Shown: positions 36,514 to 45,665 of the stretch, in pieces
Numbering within the stretch: position 1 is the stretch's first letter
Layout: the number at the start of each line of letters is the position of its first letter
Origin: Hyphomicrobiales bacterium
Lineage (GTDB): Bacteria; Pseudomonadota; Alphaproteobacteria; Rhizobiales; Rhizobiaceae
Reading direction: 5' to 3'
Assembly (NCBI GenBank): GCA_021775455.1
Contig: JAJFHU010000038.1
Span: forward strand, 81,315 to 145,314
DNA: 64,000 nt
The notes under the pieces: model-generated
Told to the model about the DNA's origin: nothing
The model's database searches: none
What the model saw: the letters and a program-made list of their open reading frames with translations, nothing else
Translations under genes and position numbers: made by a program

Positions 36514-37380
36514 ATGCGTCTTCGAAATTATGACAATCTGCGTTCTTTTGCCATTGTTGCAAAACATTCCAGTCTGGCGTCTGCTTCAAAGGAACTATTT
36601 CTTACCAAGGGCGCCATAAGCCACCAGATACGGCAATTGGAAAACGATCTTGGGTTTAAATTGTTTGAACGCCATGCAAGAGGTATTACACTCACTGATA
36701 GCGGACGCGAACTACTTCATACTGCGAATTTGGCGTTTGAGCAGATTGAACAAAAAGTCTCCCGCTTGGCAGGAGAAATATCCCCACCGCTTACCATTGG
36801 AGTTACTACCTATTTCGCTTCCCGCTGGTTATCACCCCGATTGATGGATTTCATGAGGGACCACCCAGACATTCGATTGCGTATCCAACCCATGATTGAC
36901 TTGCTGAACTTGCGCGATGAGGGAATTGACGTCGCCATCCGTTGGGGAGATGGCAACTGGACAGATTGTCTGATCGAAGAATTGTTTAACTGCCCGGCCT
37001 GGCCAACCGGCAACCGCCAGGCAATGGACAGGGTATCCGAAGTCGGATTGGAAACTGCATTCCGTGAATTCACATTGCTTAGGGACCGCGAAGACAGCAA
37101 CGCCTGGCGCAGATGGTACGAAGTGGCTGGCCTTGAAACCCAACAACGTACAGACACCTTGATCATCCCGGATCCGAATGTCCGCGTCCAAGCGGTAATG
37201 GATGGCCAAGGCGTGGCGCTTGACGACGAATTGATCGCACCCGAAATCGACAACAAAACGCTGTTCCGACTAAGCGAATTTGAGCTTTCTGATTATGGGT
37301 ATTTTCTGGCATACGAAAGCTCAGCACAATCCAACCCCAATGTGGCTGCGTTTTTAAAATGGATCAAAAATACTGGTTGA
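36514..37380 (+). CDS. LysR-family transcriptional regulator (GcvA-like)
   Basis: A 288-residue regulator with an N-terminal winged helix-turn-helix (FAIVAKHSSLASASKELFLTKGAISHQIRQLE across residues 10-42) and a C-terminal periplasmic-binding-like effector domain from about 88. The arrangement resembles GcvA-like members. It is divergent from the MttB/GcvT pair and most probably controls it, perhaps in response to a methylated amine or glycine. A Rho-independent terminator follows the stop codon. Confidence 0.9.
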   Translation: MRLRNYDNLRSFAIVAKHSSLASASKELFLTKGAISHQIRQLENDLGFKLFERHARGITLTDSGRELLHTANLAFEQIEQKVSRLAGEISPPLTIGVTTYFASRWLSPRLMDFMRDHPDIRLRIQPMIDLLNLRDEGIDVAIRWGDGNWTDCLIEELFNCPAWPTGNRQAMDRVSEVGLETAFREFTLLRDREDSNAWRRWYEVAGLETQQRTDTLIIPDPNVRVQAVMDGQGVALDDELIAPEIDNKTLFRLSEFELSDYGYFLAYESSAQSNPNVAAFLKWIKNTG

Positions 37381-37387
37381 AATTATT

Positions 37388-37422
37388 CAGGCAAGCCAGG
37401 GAGCAGGAATTGCCTGTTTTTT
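37388..37422 (+). terminator. Rho-independent terminator after the LysR gene
   Basis: A seven-base stem CAGGCAA...TTGCCTG with a 15-base loop is followed directly by six T residues. The T run reaches into the stop codon of the convergent TerB-domain gene. Confidence 0.8.
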
Positions 37423-37849
37423 ATTCTGCTTTGACGTCTGCAATATCTTCAGCTGTTAAACCCAGCACGTCAGCAGTTCGCCGAATAAGTTCAGCTTCCT
37501 GTTCATGAACCTGATCATCCGCCTTGGCAATGGAAAGCATATGCAGCAGCAAACGACGCTTTCGATCATTTTCCATCCCCTTGAACATGCCCGCAGCATC
37601 TGTCGCAGTTGTCTCGTAACCAATCTCCTTGAGGTATTGAATGACACCTGGAACGTCATTTTCTGGTATGCCAAAAGATTTGCTGCAAATTCGCTTGAAA
37701 ATCTCTAGTTCTTCAGGTTTGAGTTCGCCATCGGCAAACATCATCCGCACCAGCAAAATAAGTTCGGACGTAAGCTGCATGTCATCAGCTACCCGCCGTA
37801 CGGATTTATCCTGATCCAGCCACTCTCTTACATTGTCAAATATGGTCAC
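37421..37849 (-). CDS. TerB-domain protein
   Basis: A 142-residue all-helical protein of the TerB (tellurite resistance B-like) family: RMMFADGELKPEELEIFKRI (about residues 35-55) and LLHMLSIAKADDQVHEQEAELIRRTADVLGL (about 105-135) carry the paired acidic motifs ADGELxxEE and ADDQVHEQE, which may bind metal. The GTG at 37849 is preferred because GGAGG lies seven bases upstream; an in-frame GTG at 37855 sits too close to it. Cytoplasmic; role unknown. TerB-type proteins often accompany stress or metal genes. Confidence 0.85.
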   Translation of the reverse strand: MTIFDNVREWLDQDKSVRRVADDMQLTSELILLVRMMFADGELKPEELEIFKRICSKSFGIPENDVPGVIQYLKEIGYETTATDAAGMFKGMENDRKRRLLLHMLSIAKADDQVHEQEAELIRRTADVLGLTAEDIADVKAE

Positions 37850-38017
37850 GTACACGCCTCCGATGCCGTCTCACTATTCTGGAATGGAAGAAAATATGCA
37901 ACCATGTAGACTGCCAAAAAAATAATTTCCTCTCAATGCCGGGAAAGCTGTATGTCAATCACCGTTCTTGACTTCCGCTTCTCATCCCAAGACTGCACAC
38001 CCCTACTCATACATTCC

Positions 38018-39301
38018 TCAATCAGGCAATGCCTGACATGCGCAAGCATTGGCCAGGGGCGAACCGATGCGGGCTGCTTCATACCAACGTTTGCTCAGTT
38101 CAACAAAAATTTGGTGATCAAAACCGGGAATCGGCAAAGCTTCTTCGGATTCAACATCAAATGGCGACAAATCTGAAATTCCACGCATTCCAATGAACGC
38201 TTGCTGGATGAGTACGTCCTTGCTTATGTGTTCAACAATTGTTGCTGCACTTTGCATGTTTCTGTCCTGTTTGACCCAGGTTTGACAAATGCTGCGGGCG
38301 GACCGGCCCGCCCATTGAACTTCTTCAGTTCTGAGTTGTCGCCAGTGACCTTCAGCCAAATCATGACAATCCTGACATAACGTGCTTTGATCTAAAATGG
38401 CCTCTTCTTTAACCGTATCTCCGGTGAACGGATCTTCAACTTCCTCAAATTCTCGCTGATCTCCACCAGAATGCAGGGTATCTTCGGCAAAAACATTCAG
38501 TGCGCCATGGCAATTCTGGCAGCGGGGATGGTTGATCGCAGGCATCATGGCCTGAAAATGTTTTGCAATCTCCGCTGGTTTTACCGGTGACAGAGCACAG
38601 CTGGTATCGGCGTCTACGCGCCAGACCAGCTCATTTTTCTGGCGCCCACACCGGTTTGGTAGCGTGGACATGTTCCCGCTACCCATTTCTTGTATTCCTT
38701 TTGCGACAATACATCCAAAATCCGCGAGATTGACATTACCCTTTCCCACCATATGAGTGGCAAAGTTACCGTCAATAGTTTCAATTAAGTCCCCGGTAAG
38801 CACGACCTGTATTCTTGCTGCCTCATTCCAGGCGGGCCCTGATACTTGTGCCCACATGGCTGCAATCTCGGCGTCAGCCGTTCGAACATCAAATTCCATC
38901 TGGAAACTGACCATTGCGGATGGTCTTTCGAAATCCGGTAGTATCGATCCGTCAATCGGCGAGCTCATTTGATACTTTTTTGCAGGCTTGTCGGGATCGT
39001 AGACAGAGACAGTAGCTGTACCTTTCGCCACATGCGGCAATTCCGGTCTCCCCGCCTCAATAATCGAAGTATCCAGTTTGAGCAGTGCATTCCATGGGGC
39101 CGCACCCCGGGTCGGGCTCGGCACCGCAAATTCCCCAGTCCATGAAACTGTGGACTGCGCCAATGTAATTTGGGAATCCGAAAAAACAACTTGAATTGAA
39201 AAGAATGATATCAACAACATTTTCAGCAACGAGCCAGAAAATGCCGGGCAATCATTCGCCCCAAACACAATGCCTAAACAGAATATCAACCTGTCAATCA
39301 T
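38018..39301 (-). CDS. Exported haem-binding protein with two CXXCH motifs
   Basis: About 427 residues. An N-terminal hydrophobic stretch (either MIDRLIFCLGIVFG from 39301 or a signal starting at an ATG at 39220 and ending near TLAQS) indicates export. The first half is beta-rich with TVSWTGEF and looks like a binding domain; the second half has two c-type haem motifs, CQNCHG (about residue 262) and CQDCHD (about 312), plus further cysteines (CIVAKG, CGRQKN, CALSP, CQTW, CACQ). It is a probable dihaem cytochrome-like protein of unknown partner, located in the periplasm. No close family is recognised. Confidence 0.72.
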   Translation of the reverse strand: MIDRLIFCLGIVFGANDCPAFSGSLLKMLLISFFSIQVVFSDSQITLAQSTVSWTGEFAVPSPTRGAAPWNALLKLDTSIIEAGRPELPHVAKGTATVSVYDPDKPAKKYQMSSPIDGSILPDFERPSAMVSFQMEFDVRTADAEIAAMWAQVSGPAWNEAARIQVVLTGDLIETIDGNFATHMVGKGNVNLADFGCIVAKGIQEMGSGNMSTLPNRCGRQKNELVWRVDADTSCALSPVKPAEIAKHFQAMMPAINHPRCQNCHGALNVFAEDTLHSGGDQREFEEVEDPFTGDTVKEEAILDQSTLCQDCHDLAEGHWRQLRTEEVQWAGRSARSICQTWVKQDRNMQSAATIVEHISKDVLIQQAFIGMRGISDLSPFDVESEEALPIPGFDHQIFVELSKRWYEAARIGSPLANACACQALPD

Positions 39302-39593
39302 CAACCCCGACCCTGGTCTTGTCGTTGCTTAACCAGCACCCGCTGGCGACCTCAAACCACTTTCCAGAACCAACTTACAAATAACACCATATCGCATAGT
39401 CTCAAACAATCGGCAATGAAGCCTATTTCAGGTATCGATTGGTTATGGCTAAAACATTCCATTTTGTCCTGGGGGTCAGGACTCATTAATTAACGCGAAA
39501 TGGTGGTAAAGAATGCATTGCCAACGACGTCTGCTAATTGTTGTGGCAGCACTAATCGGACATTAGCCAGATAATGGATAAATCCCGCTTCCC

Positions 39594-40232
39594 CTAAAAC
39601 TCGATCCCCACCTGTGCCTTAACTCCGGAGCGGAACGGATGTTTCACCATCTCCATTTCCGTCACCAGATCGGCAAATTCAATGAGTTCCTCCTTTGCGT
39701 TGCGGCCGGTAATGATGACGTGTTTCATCTCTGGCTTGTCTTTTAGAAACTCAATTATCTCATTGATATCGAGATAATCGTAACGCAGCACGATGTTGAG
39801 TTCATCACACAAAACCAGATCAAGTTTTTCATCCATGATCATGGCTTTGGCCCGTTCCCAGGCCTGCTTTGCTGCCTCAATATCCCGCTGGCGATCCTGC
39901 GTTTCCCAGGTAAAACCATCACCCATCGCTGTAATCTCCACCTGATCTGGAAATGCCTCCAAAACCTTGCGTTCACCAGTGCCCCATTTGCCTTTGACAA
40001 ATTGAACGATACCTACCCGCATACCATTGCCGATTGCACGAAAAACCACACCAAAGGCCGCTGTTGATTTGCCCTTTCCTTTTCCGGTGTGAACCATCAC
40101 CAAGCCTTTTTCGATCGTCTTGGTAGCGATGATCTTGTCCCGGGCCGCCTTTTTCTTCTTCATTTTTTCAGTGTGGCGAGCGTTAAGCTCTTCTTCGCTC
40201 ATGTTTTTCAATCGGTCGGATTTTTCTGCCAT
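39594..40232 (-). CDS. cobO: Cob(I)yrinic acid a,c-diamide adenosyltransferase CobO
   Basis: A 212-residue CobO/BtuR-type adenosyltransferase attaching the 5'-deoxyadenosyl group to cobalt(I) corrinoids. Its P-loop is VHTGKGKGKSTAAFG (about residue 50), followed by VGIVQFVKGKWGTGE, LVLCDELNIVLRYDYLD (about 140) and VIITGRNAKEELIEFADLV. A charged N-terminal extension of some 40 residues is present, as is usual in CobO. It is the last gene of the riboswitch-controlled unit beginning at cbtB. Confidence 0.96.
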   Translation of the reverse strand: MAEKSDRLKNMSEEELNARHTEKMKKKKAARDKIIATKTIEKGLVMVHTGKGKGKSTAAFGVVFRAIGNGMRVGIVQFVKGKWGTGERKVLEAFPDQVEITAMGDGFTWETQDRQRDIEAAKQAWERAKAMIMDEKLDLVLCDELNIVLRYDYLDINEIIEFLKDKPEMKHVIITGRNAKEELIEFADLVTEMEMVKHPFRSGVKAQVGIEF

Positions 40233-40255
40233 CGTTCTTTATTCCCTCGTAAAAC

Positions 40256-40837
40256 TCAAAAATCTGATTTTTGCGCCAGATCACCATCACGCCATATGAA
40301 CAGTGCCAAAAGCGGTGTGTCTTCGGTCTTCATTGAATGCGGTGCATTGGATTCATGATGTATGAATTCGCCACTTTTGCGCGGTTCATATGGACCCTTG
40401 TCCATGCTCCAAAGCGAGCCATTGGTAAGGGGATAATAGAATTCCTCGGCCACATGCCAGTGATGCGGGTAAATTGTATTGGGCCCAAAGCACACAATAC
40501 CAGCAGCAATTTCATCGCTTGCAAAATGCCCGCGTGTGCCAATCAACTCGACAAAACCGTAGTTCGAAGTGAAATCCTCACCAAAATCATCAGCTGTATA
40601 ACTTTGAAACCAGCGTAACCGGTCTCGGTATTCAAGAAACTGCTGAACCAACCCTCTTTCACCGGGACCCGCCTTATCTTCCAGGCCTTCCAGACGAAAA
40701 GCAATCGGCAATGAATTTGCTTCCAGATTGCGCTCGCTGAGGTTCCAGTCGAAACGATCAAGACAATCACGCAATACTTCTGCGTCCCTCAAGGAGAGAT
40801 AGTCCCTGAATGTATCAAATAGCGGCTTGACGCTCAT
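40256..40837 (-). CDS. Cupin of the DMSP-lyase-like (DddL-type) family inside the cob operon
   Basis: A 193-residue protein whose C-terminal half is a cupin: GPNTIYPHHWHVAEEFYYPL (around residue 125) supplies the HxH and glutamate metal ligands and FIHHESNAPHSM (about 165) the last histidine. The N-terminal helical region and YPxHxHxAEExY pattern match the dimethylsulfoniopropionate lyase cupins. It starts by ATGA overlap with the cobN stop and is 23 bases before cobO, so it is made together with corrin enzymes. Its real substrate is unknown; a metal- or corrinoid-related role is as plausible as DMSP cleavage. Confidence 0.8.
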   Translation of the reverse strand: MSVKPLFDTFRDYLSLRDAEVLRDCLDRFDWNLSERNLEANSLPIAFRLEGLEDKAGPGERGLVQQFLEYRDRLRWFQSYTADDFGEDFTSNYGFVELIGTRGHFASDEIAAGIVCFGPNTIYPHHWHVAEEFYYPLTNGSLWSMDKGPYEPRKSGEFIHHESNAPHSMKTEDTPLLALFIWRDGDLAQKSDF

Positions 40838-43800
40838 GTGCTGACTTTTCTTCCTGCAAGCTGTTCCAATTGAAACTTGGCCGAATTGGAGCGTGGTGTC
40901 CACAATTCTCGCTCTTCAGCCTCCAGAAAACGCTCAGCCATTTCTCTCAGAGCTTCGGGATTTTTCTCTTTAAGGAATTCAAGCACCGCATCATCCGCAA
41001 GCCAGGCATTATGCAACAACTCAAAATGATGGTTGCGTACAGCGCCGGTCGTCGCAGCAAACGCAAAGAGATAATCAATCGTCGCCGCCATCTCGAATGC
41101 GCCTTTGTATCCGTGACGCATAACCCCTGCGATCCACTTTGGATTGGCAGCGCGAGCCCTGACTACACGGGCAATTTCTTCTTCCAGCGCCCGGACAACC
41201 GGTTTTTCTGGCCGTGAATGGTCGTTGTGATAAATACTTGGACGATTACCGGATACACTCTCCACAGCTGCCGTCATGCCGCCTTCGAATTGGTAATAAT
41301 CATCTGAATCAAGAAGGTCATGCTCACGATTGTCCTGATTGTGAACCACAGCCTCAACGCCGACCAACCGCGTCTTGAAACCTTCGCGATCTTCACTTCC
41401 TGATTCTGCAGTTCCATAGGCGTAGCTACCCCAGGCCAGATAAGCTTGCGCCAGATCATCCCGACGTTCCCACCCTTTTTCGTCTATCAATGCCTGAAGA
41501 CCGGCGCCATAAGCTCCAGGCTTGGAGCCAAAAATACGATAACCGGCTCGCCGTTCCGCTGTGTTTTTGTCAACGCCGGAGGCAAGTAGTTCAGCCCGCT
41601 CCCGATTCATTCGACTGGCAATAGGATTTTCTGCATCTTCTTCATCCAGTGCACCAATTGCTCGAATGGCCTTGTCAATCAGATCAATCTGGGCGGGAAA
41701 TGCATCACGGAAGAAACCGGAAATTCTGAGCGTTACATCCACACGAGGACGACCAAGTTCAGCAAGCGTAATGATCTCGTATCCCGTGACCCGTCTGGAT
41801 GCGTAGTCCCAAACCGGCTTCACCCCAATCAGTGCCAACGCCTGGGCAATATCATCGCCCCCTGTTCGCATGTTGGAAGTTCCCCATACTGACAACCCGA
41901 ATGAGGTTGGCCACCCGCCATGGTCTTGCCGATAGCGCGTGATCAACAATTCTGCTGATTTTTGACCGAGTTCCCACGCAGTAGGCGTTGGTACCGAACG
42001 ACTATCAACCGAGTAAAAATTCTTGCCTGTCGGCAGAACATCCAACCGACCTCGTGTTGGCGCGCCAGAGGAACCCGGCTGCACAAACTTTCCATTTAGC
42101 CCAACCAACAGATTTTGGATTTCCGAGTCCCCGCATTGCTCCACGCGGGGAATCACCTGTTCTCTCACTTGATCAAGAACCAGCTTTGAAAAAGCCCATC
42201 CTTCGTCGCAATCAACTTCGCCAGCGATCAGCTGGGTTGCAAGCAACTCAACGCGTTCCACCGTATCGCCGTTGGTGCGCCACGGATCGCCACTAACTAC
42301 CTGCAATTGATCCGGTTTGACGTTCTCCCACGGTTTTGCCATGTCACAATCAAGGGGGTCGAAATCAAGAGCGAGATCATTCGCGATTGCCCGCTGCAGG
42401 CTTTGGTCTCCATCCTCACCATTGCCGCGTGGCACTCGAACCAGCGCCGTTACCAAATCGTCTTTCAATCGCCCTTGCGGTGAAATGCCAAAGATATGCA
42501 ACCCATCCCGGATTTGCATTTCCTTCAATTCACACAGGTAGCCATCCAGTTTTTCAAGCTTGTCGTTCTCGCTGTCTCCCTCGATAATCCCTGCGTCTTC
42601 ATCAAGCCCAATATCAGCGATCAGTTCAAGGATCTGCTTGCGCAACAAATTGAGGCGACGTGGGTCGTTACCACTTGCTTCGTAATATTCATCAACCAGA
42701 GCTTCGAGATCACGCAATGGTCCATAGCTCTCGGCCCGTGTAAGCGGTGGCGTCAGGTGATCAATAATCACGGATGAAATTCGCCGCTTTGCTTGCGTTC
42801 CCTCGCCCGGATCGTTGACAATGAACGGATATAGATTGGGCACCGGTCCCATCACCGCTTCGGGATAACAGTTCTCACTTAGGGAGAGCGCTTTGCCCGG
42901 CAACCACTCCAGATTTCCATGCTTGCCCATATGCACAATCGCATGAGCTTTGAACTCGTTTCTCAACCAGGCATAGAAGGCAAGGTAGCCGTGCGGCGGA
43001 ACAAGATCAGGTGAGTGATAAGTCTCTTTTGGATCAATATTGTATCCGCGTGCCGGTTGAATTCCGATCACCAGATTGCCGAACGAAGCAAGAGGCAGGG
43101 CTAAAGCTGACTGATCTTCCAGATAAAACGGATCACCTTCGACTTCACCCCACCTCTCAACAACCTGATTCTGAATCTGAAGTGAAAGGGAATTGAAGAA
43201 GTCCTTGTAATCACTCACGGAAATGGTTTCACGAATAACACGTCCGTCCGTCGCCGCGTTTGTTGGACCGTCCTGCAGGAAACGCATCAACGCGTCACCT
43301 TCTGCTGGAAAACCAGACAAACCATAGCCTGCTTTTTTTAGCGCATTGAGTACATTGATCGTACCAGCAGGTGTATCCAGCCCTACCCCATTACCAAGTC
43401 GGCCGTCACGATTGGGATAATTGGCGAGCACCAGCGCCACACGTCGATCCGCAGCTTTTGACTGACCAAGTTCAATCCAGTTCTTTGCCAGTCTGGCCAC
43501 ATATTCAACCCGATCAAGTTGCGCCTCATGAACAACAATGTTGGCCTCAACCGCCTTGTCGAAACGGCCCGCATTCTTGAATGCAATTGCCCGCGACAAA
43601 ATCCGCCCATCCACTTCAGGCAGCGCCACATTCATCGCCAGGTCGCGAGATGATAACCCTTGCGGAGATTTTTCCCATGCATCCTGCGATCCCCCTGCCA
43701 GCACAATTTGCAACACCGGACTTCCACTTTCATCCAGTACAGTGGAAGCAGTTTCCGCCATTGGAGTAGAAACTGCAAAGCCGGTTGTGTTGAGAACCAA

Positions 43801-44580
43801 TGCCGGATTGGTCACGGCAAAAACGTTGCGCACGATCTCAACAGAAACCGGCTCCTTGAGACTGGAAATAAACAGCGGGAGTACATTCAAACCACGGGAA
43901 TTTAATGCGTCGCTCAGTGCTGTGATGGGTTGCAATCCACCGGACTGCACGAGCGCCCTGTAAAAGGTAATAGCAACAATAGGCTGGCCCTCTACCCACT
44001 CGCTTTTCAATTTTGCGATATCACAAATACCGTGCAAGGGATGCCATATGCCTGCTTTCATGAGCGGCACGGCAGCCGGAGGTTCGTCGGCACTTTTCAA
44101 ATGATGGGCAGCAAGCCGCAACAGATTCCGCATGTTCTGCGGACCGCCCTCATTGAGGTACGCCCAAAACCGGTCGACAAGGTTGCGCTTCACAGTGCAA
44201 AATCGCTCTAGTCCCGGATCGGATTTATCGTCACCGGGAAGCACAATCAGCGAGACATTATTTGCTCGCGCGGTCTCAAGCAGTTTTTCAACACCGTAAG
44301 ACCAGTAGCTTTCCCCGCCAAGCAAGCGCACAATCACAAGTGAAGATTTGGCAATAGTGTTTTCCGCATAGACATCCACCGACATCGGATGGGAAAGCTG
44401 CATCAAATTGGCAACCCGAACGCTTGGCGCATCATCACCAAGCGCACTGGCAGCATCAGCAATACTGGATAACTCTGTATCTGCAGCAGACAGAAAAATA
44501 ACCTCTGCCGGTGACTGGCCAAGGTCGATGGCTTCATCCCCCTCGGTAATCGATCCTTTCTGGGCGAGAAGCAAATGCAT
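40834..44580 (-). CDS. cobN: Cobaltochelatase subunit CobN
   Basis: A 1248-residue large subunit of the aerobic, ATP-dependent cobaltochelatase that inserts cobalt into hydrogenobyrinic acid a,c-diamide. The CobN/magnesium-chelatase H-type core is visible: ALVLANYPNRDGRLGNGVGLDTPAG (read as the YPNRDGRLGNGVGLDTP block, about residue 385), HMGKHGNLEWLPGKALSLS (about 552) and GLSVWGTSNMRTGGDDIAQALALIG (about 905). Full length for the family. The CobS and CobT (AAA/VWA) chelatase subunits are not in the window. Five bases separate it from cobW. Confidence 0.96.
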   Translation of the reverse strand: MHLLLAQKGSITEGDEAIDLGQSPAEVIFLSAADTELSSIADAASALGDDAPSVRVANLMQLSHPMSVDVYAENTIAKSSLVIVRLLGGESYWSYGVEKLLETARANNVSLIVLPGDDKSDPGLERFCTVKRNLVDRFWAYLNEGGPQNMRNLLRLAAHHLKSADEPPAAVPLMKAGIWHPLHGICDIAKLKSEWVEGQPIVAITFYRALVQSGGLQPITALSDALNSRGLNVLPLFISSLKEPVSVEIVRNVFAVTNPALVLNTTGFAVSTPMAETASTVLDESGSPVLQIVLAGGSQDAWEKSPQGLSSRDLAMNVALPEVDGRILSRAIAFKNAGRFDKAVEANIVVHEAQLDRVEYVARLAKNWIELGQSKAADRRVALVLANYPNRDGRLGNGVGLDTPAGTINVLNALKKAGYGLSGFPAEGDALMRFLQDGPTNAATDGRVIRETISVSDYKDFFNSLSLQIQNQVVERWGEVEGDPFYLEDQSALALPLASFGNLVIGIQPARGYNIDPKETYHSPDLVPPHGYLAFYAWLRNEFKAHAIVHMGKHGNLEWLPGKALSLSENCYPEAVMGPVPNLYPFIVNDPGEGTQAKRRISSVIIDHLTPPLTRAESYGPLRDLEALVDEYYEASGNDPRRLNLLRKQILELIADIGLDEDAGIIEGDSENDKLEKLDGYLCELKEMQIRDGLHIFGISPQGRLKDDLVTALVRVPRGNGEDGDQSLQRAIANDLALDFDPLDCDMAKPWENVKPDQLQVVSGDPWRTNGDTVERVELLATQLIAGEVDCDEGWAFSKLVLDQVREQVIPRVEQCGDSEIQNLLVGLNGKFVQPGSSGAPTRGRLDVLPTGKNFYSVDSRSVPTPTAWELGQKSAELLITRYRQDHGGWPTSFGLSVWGTSNMRTGGDDIAQALALIGVKPVWDYASRRVTGYEIITLAELGRPRVDVTLRISGFFRDAFPAQIDLIDKAIRAIGALDEEDAENPIASRMNRERAELLASGVDKNTAERRAGYRIFGSKPGAYGAGLQALIDEKGWERRDDLAQAYLAWGSYAYGTAESGSEDREGFKTRLVGVEAVVHNQDNREHDLLDSDDYYQFEGGMTAAVESVSGNRPSIYHNDHSRPEKPVVRALEEEIARVVRARAANPKWIAGVMRHGYKGAFEMAATIDYLFAFAATTGAVRNHHFELLHNAWLADDAVLEFLKEKNPEALREMAERFLEAEERELWTPRSNSAKFQLEQLAGRKVST

Positions 44581-44585
44581 GGGAG

Positions 44586-45665
44586 CTAGGCTTCAATTGC
44601 GCGAATTTCGTCGCCAATTGCCATCTGATCCAGACCCTCAAGTCCGATCACGACCAGGCGCGTGGAGCGGCTCTCACCGTCAGTCCATTCGCGATCATAA
44701 TAATGGTCAATGCGGTTCCCTACCGCCTGCACTACAAGCCGCATCGGTTTACCTTCCACATCAACAAATCCCTTCAGTCGCAGAATATCGTGCGACTGGA
44801 TGAGGCTTTGCAGGCTGGCAGCGAATGCCTTCGGGTCAGCCACACTACCGCGTTCAACCACAAAACTCTCAAACTCGTCATGATCGTGTTCATGCTCCGC
44901 ATCTTCCCCATGTTCATCATGAAATGCGTCATGCTCCATCTCATGATGGGACTTGCGGTTTTCAATGTCAGTTTCGCTCGCACTCTCAAGACCCAACAAC
45001 ACACTGGCTGGAAGTGAGCCATGAGATGACTTTAAAAGCTTTACCGAGCGGGAAATTTTCTCGCCAACTTCCCGCTGGACATCGCCAAGCACGTTCTCAT
45101 CGACCAGATCAGCCTTGTTGAATACAATCATGTCCGCGCAGCGAAGCTGATCCTCAAAAAGCTCTTCCAGCGGACTTTCATGATCAAGCGCCTCATCTTC
45201 TGCTCGTTGCGCGTTGACCTTCTCCACATCGTCTGCAAAACGTCCGTCAGCAACCGCCCGACTGTCAACTACGGTGACCACGCCATCGACGGTCACCTTT
45301 TCGCGAATGTTCGGCCAGTTGAATGCATTGACCAGCGGTTGCGGCAGGGCAAGACCGGAGGTTTCAATCACAATGTGATCCGGGCGATTTTCGCGTTCGA
45401 GCAGCTTTTCCATCGTCGGTACAAAATCATCTGCCACTGTGCAGCAAATGCAGCCGTTGGTAAGTTCCACAATATCACCTTCCGTGCAGATCTCATCCCC
45501 GCAACCCTTCAGCACTTCCCCATCCACACCCAGATCACCAAACTCGTTGATGATGAGTGCAATTCGCTTGCCATTCGCCGTTGCCAATATGTTGCGAATT
45601 AGCGTGGTTTTACCGGCTCCAAGAAAGCCGGTAATAACCGTTGCAGGGATTTTTTGAGTGTTCAT
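44586..45665 (-). CDS. cobW: CobW GTPase, cobalt-handling metallochaperone
   Basis: A 359-residue COG0523 GTPase. Motifs: Walker A GFLGAGKTTLIRN (about residue 13), the metal motif GCICCTV (CxCC, about 73), and NKADL (about 183). An expanded His/Asp/Glu-rich loop (around residues 238-265; EHDAFHDEHGEDAEHEHDHD) precedes the CobW C-terminal domain. It is thought to deliver cobalt to CobN-type chelatase, and its place directly before cobN fits. Coupled to cobP by an ATGA overlap. Confidence 0.94.
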   Translation of the reverse strand: MNTQKIPATVITGFLGAGKTTLIRNILATANGKRIALIINEFGDLGVDGEVLKGCGDEICTEGDIVELTNGCICCTVADDFVPTMEKLLERENRPDHIVIETSGLALPQPLVNAFNWPNIREKVTVDGVVTVVDSRAVADGRFADDVEKVNAQRAEDEALDHESPLEELFEDQLRCADMIVFNKADLVDENVLGDVQREVGEKISRSVKLLKSSHGSLPASVLLGLESASETDIENRKSHHEMEHDAFHDEHGEDAEHEHDHDEFESFVVERGSVADPKAFAASLQSLIQSHDILRLKGFVDVEGKPMRLVVQAVGNRIDHYYDREWTDGESRSTRLVVIGLEGLDQMAIGDEIRAIEA

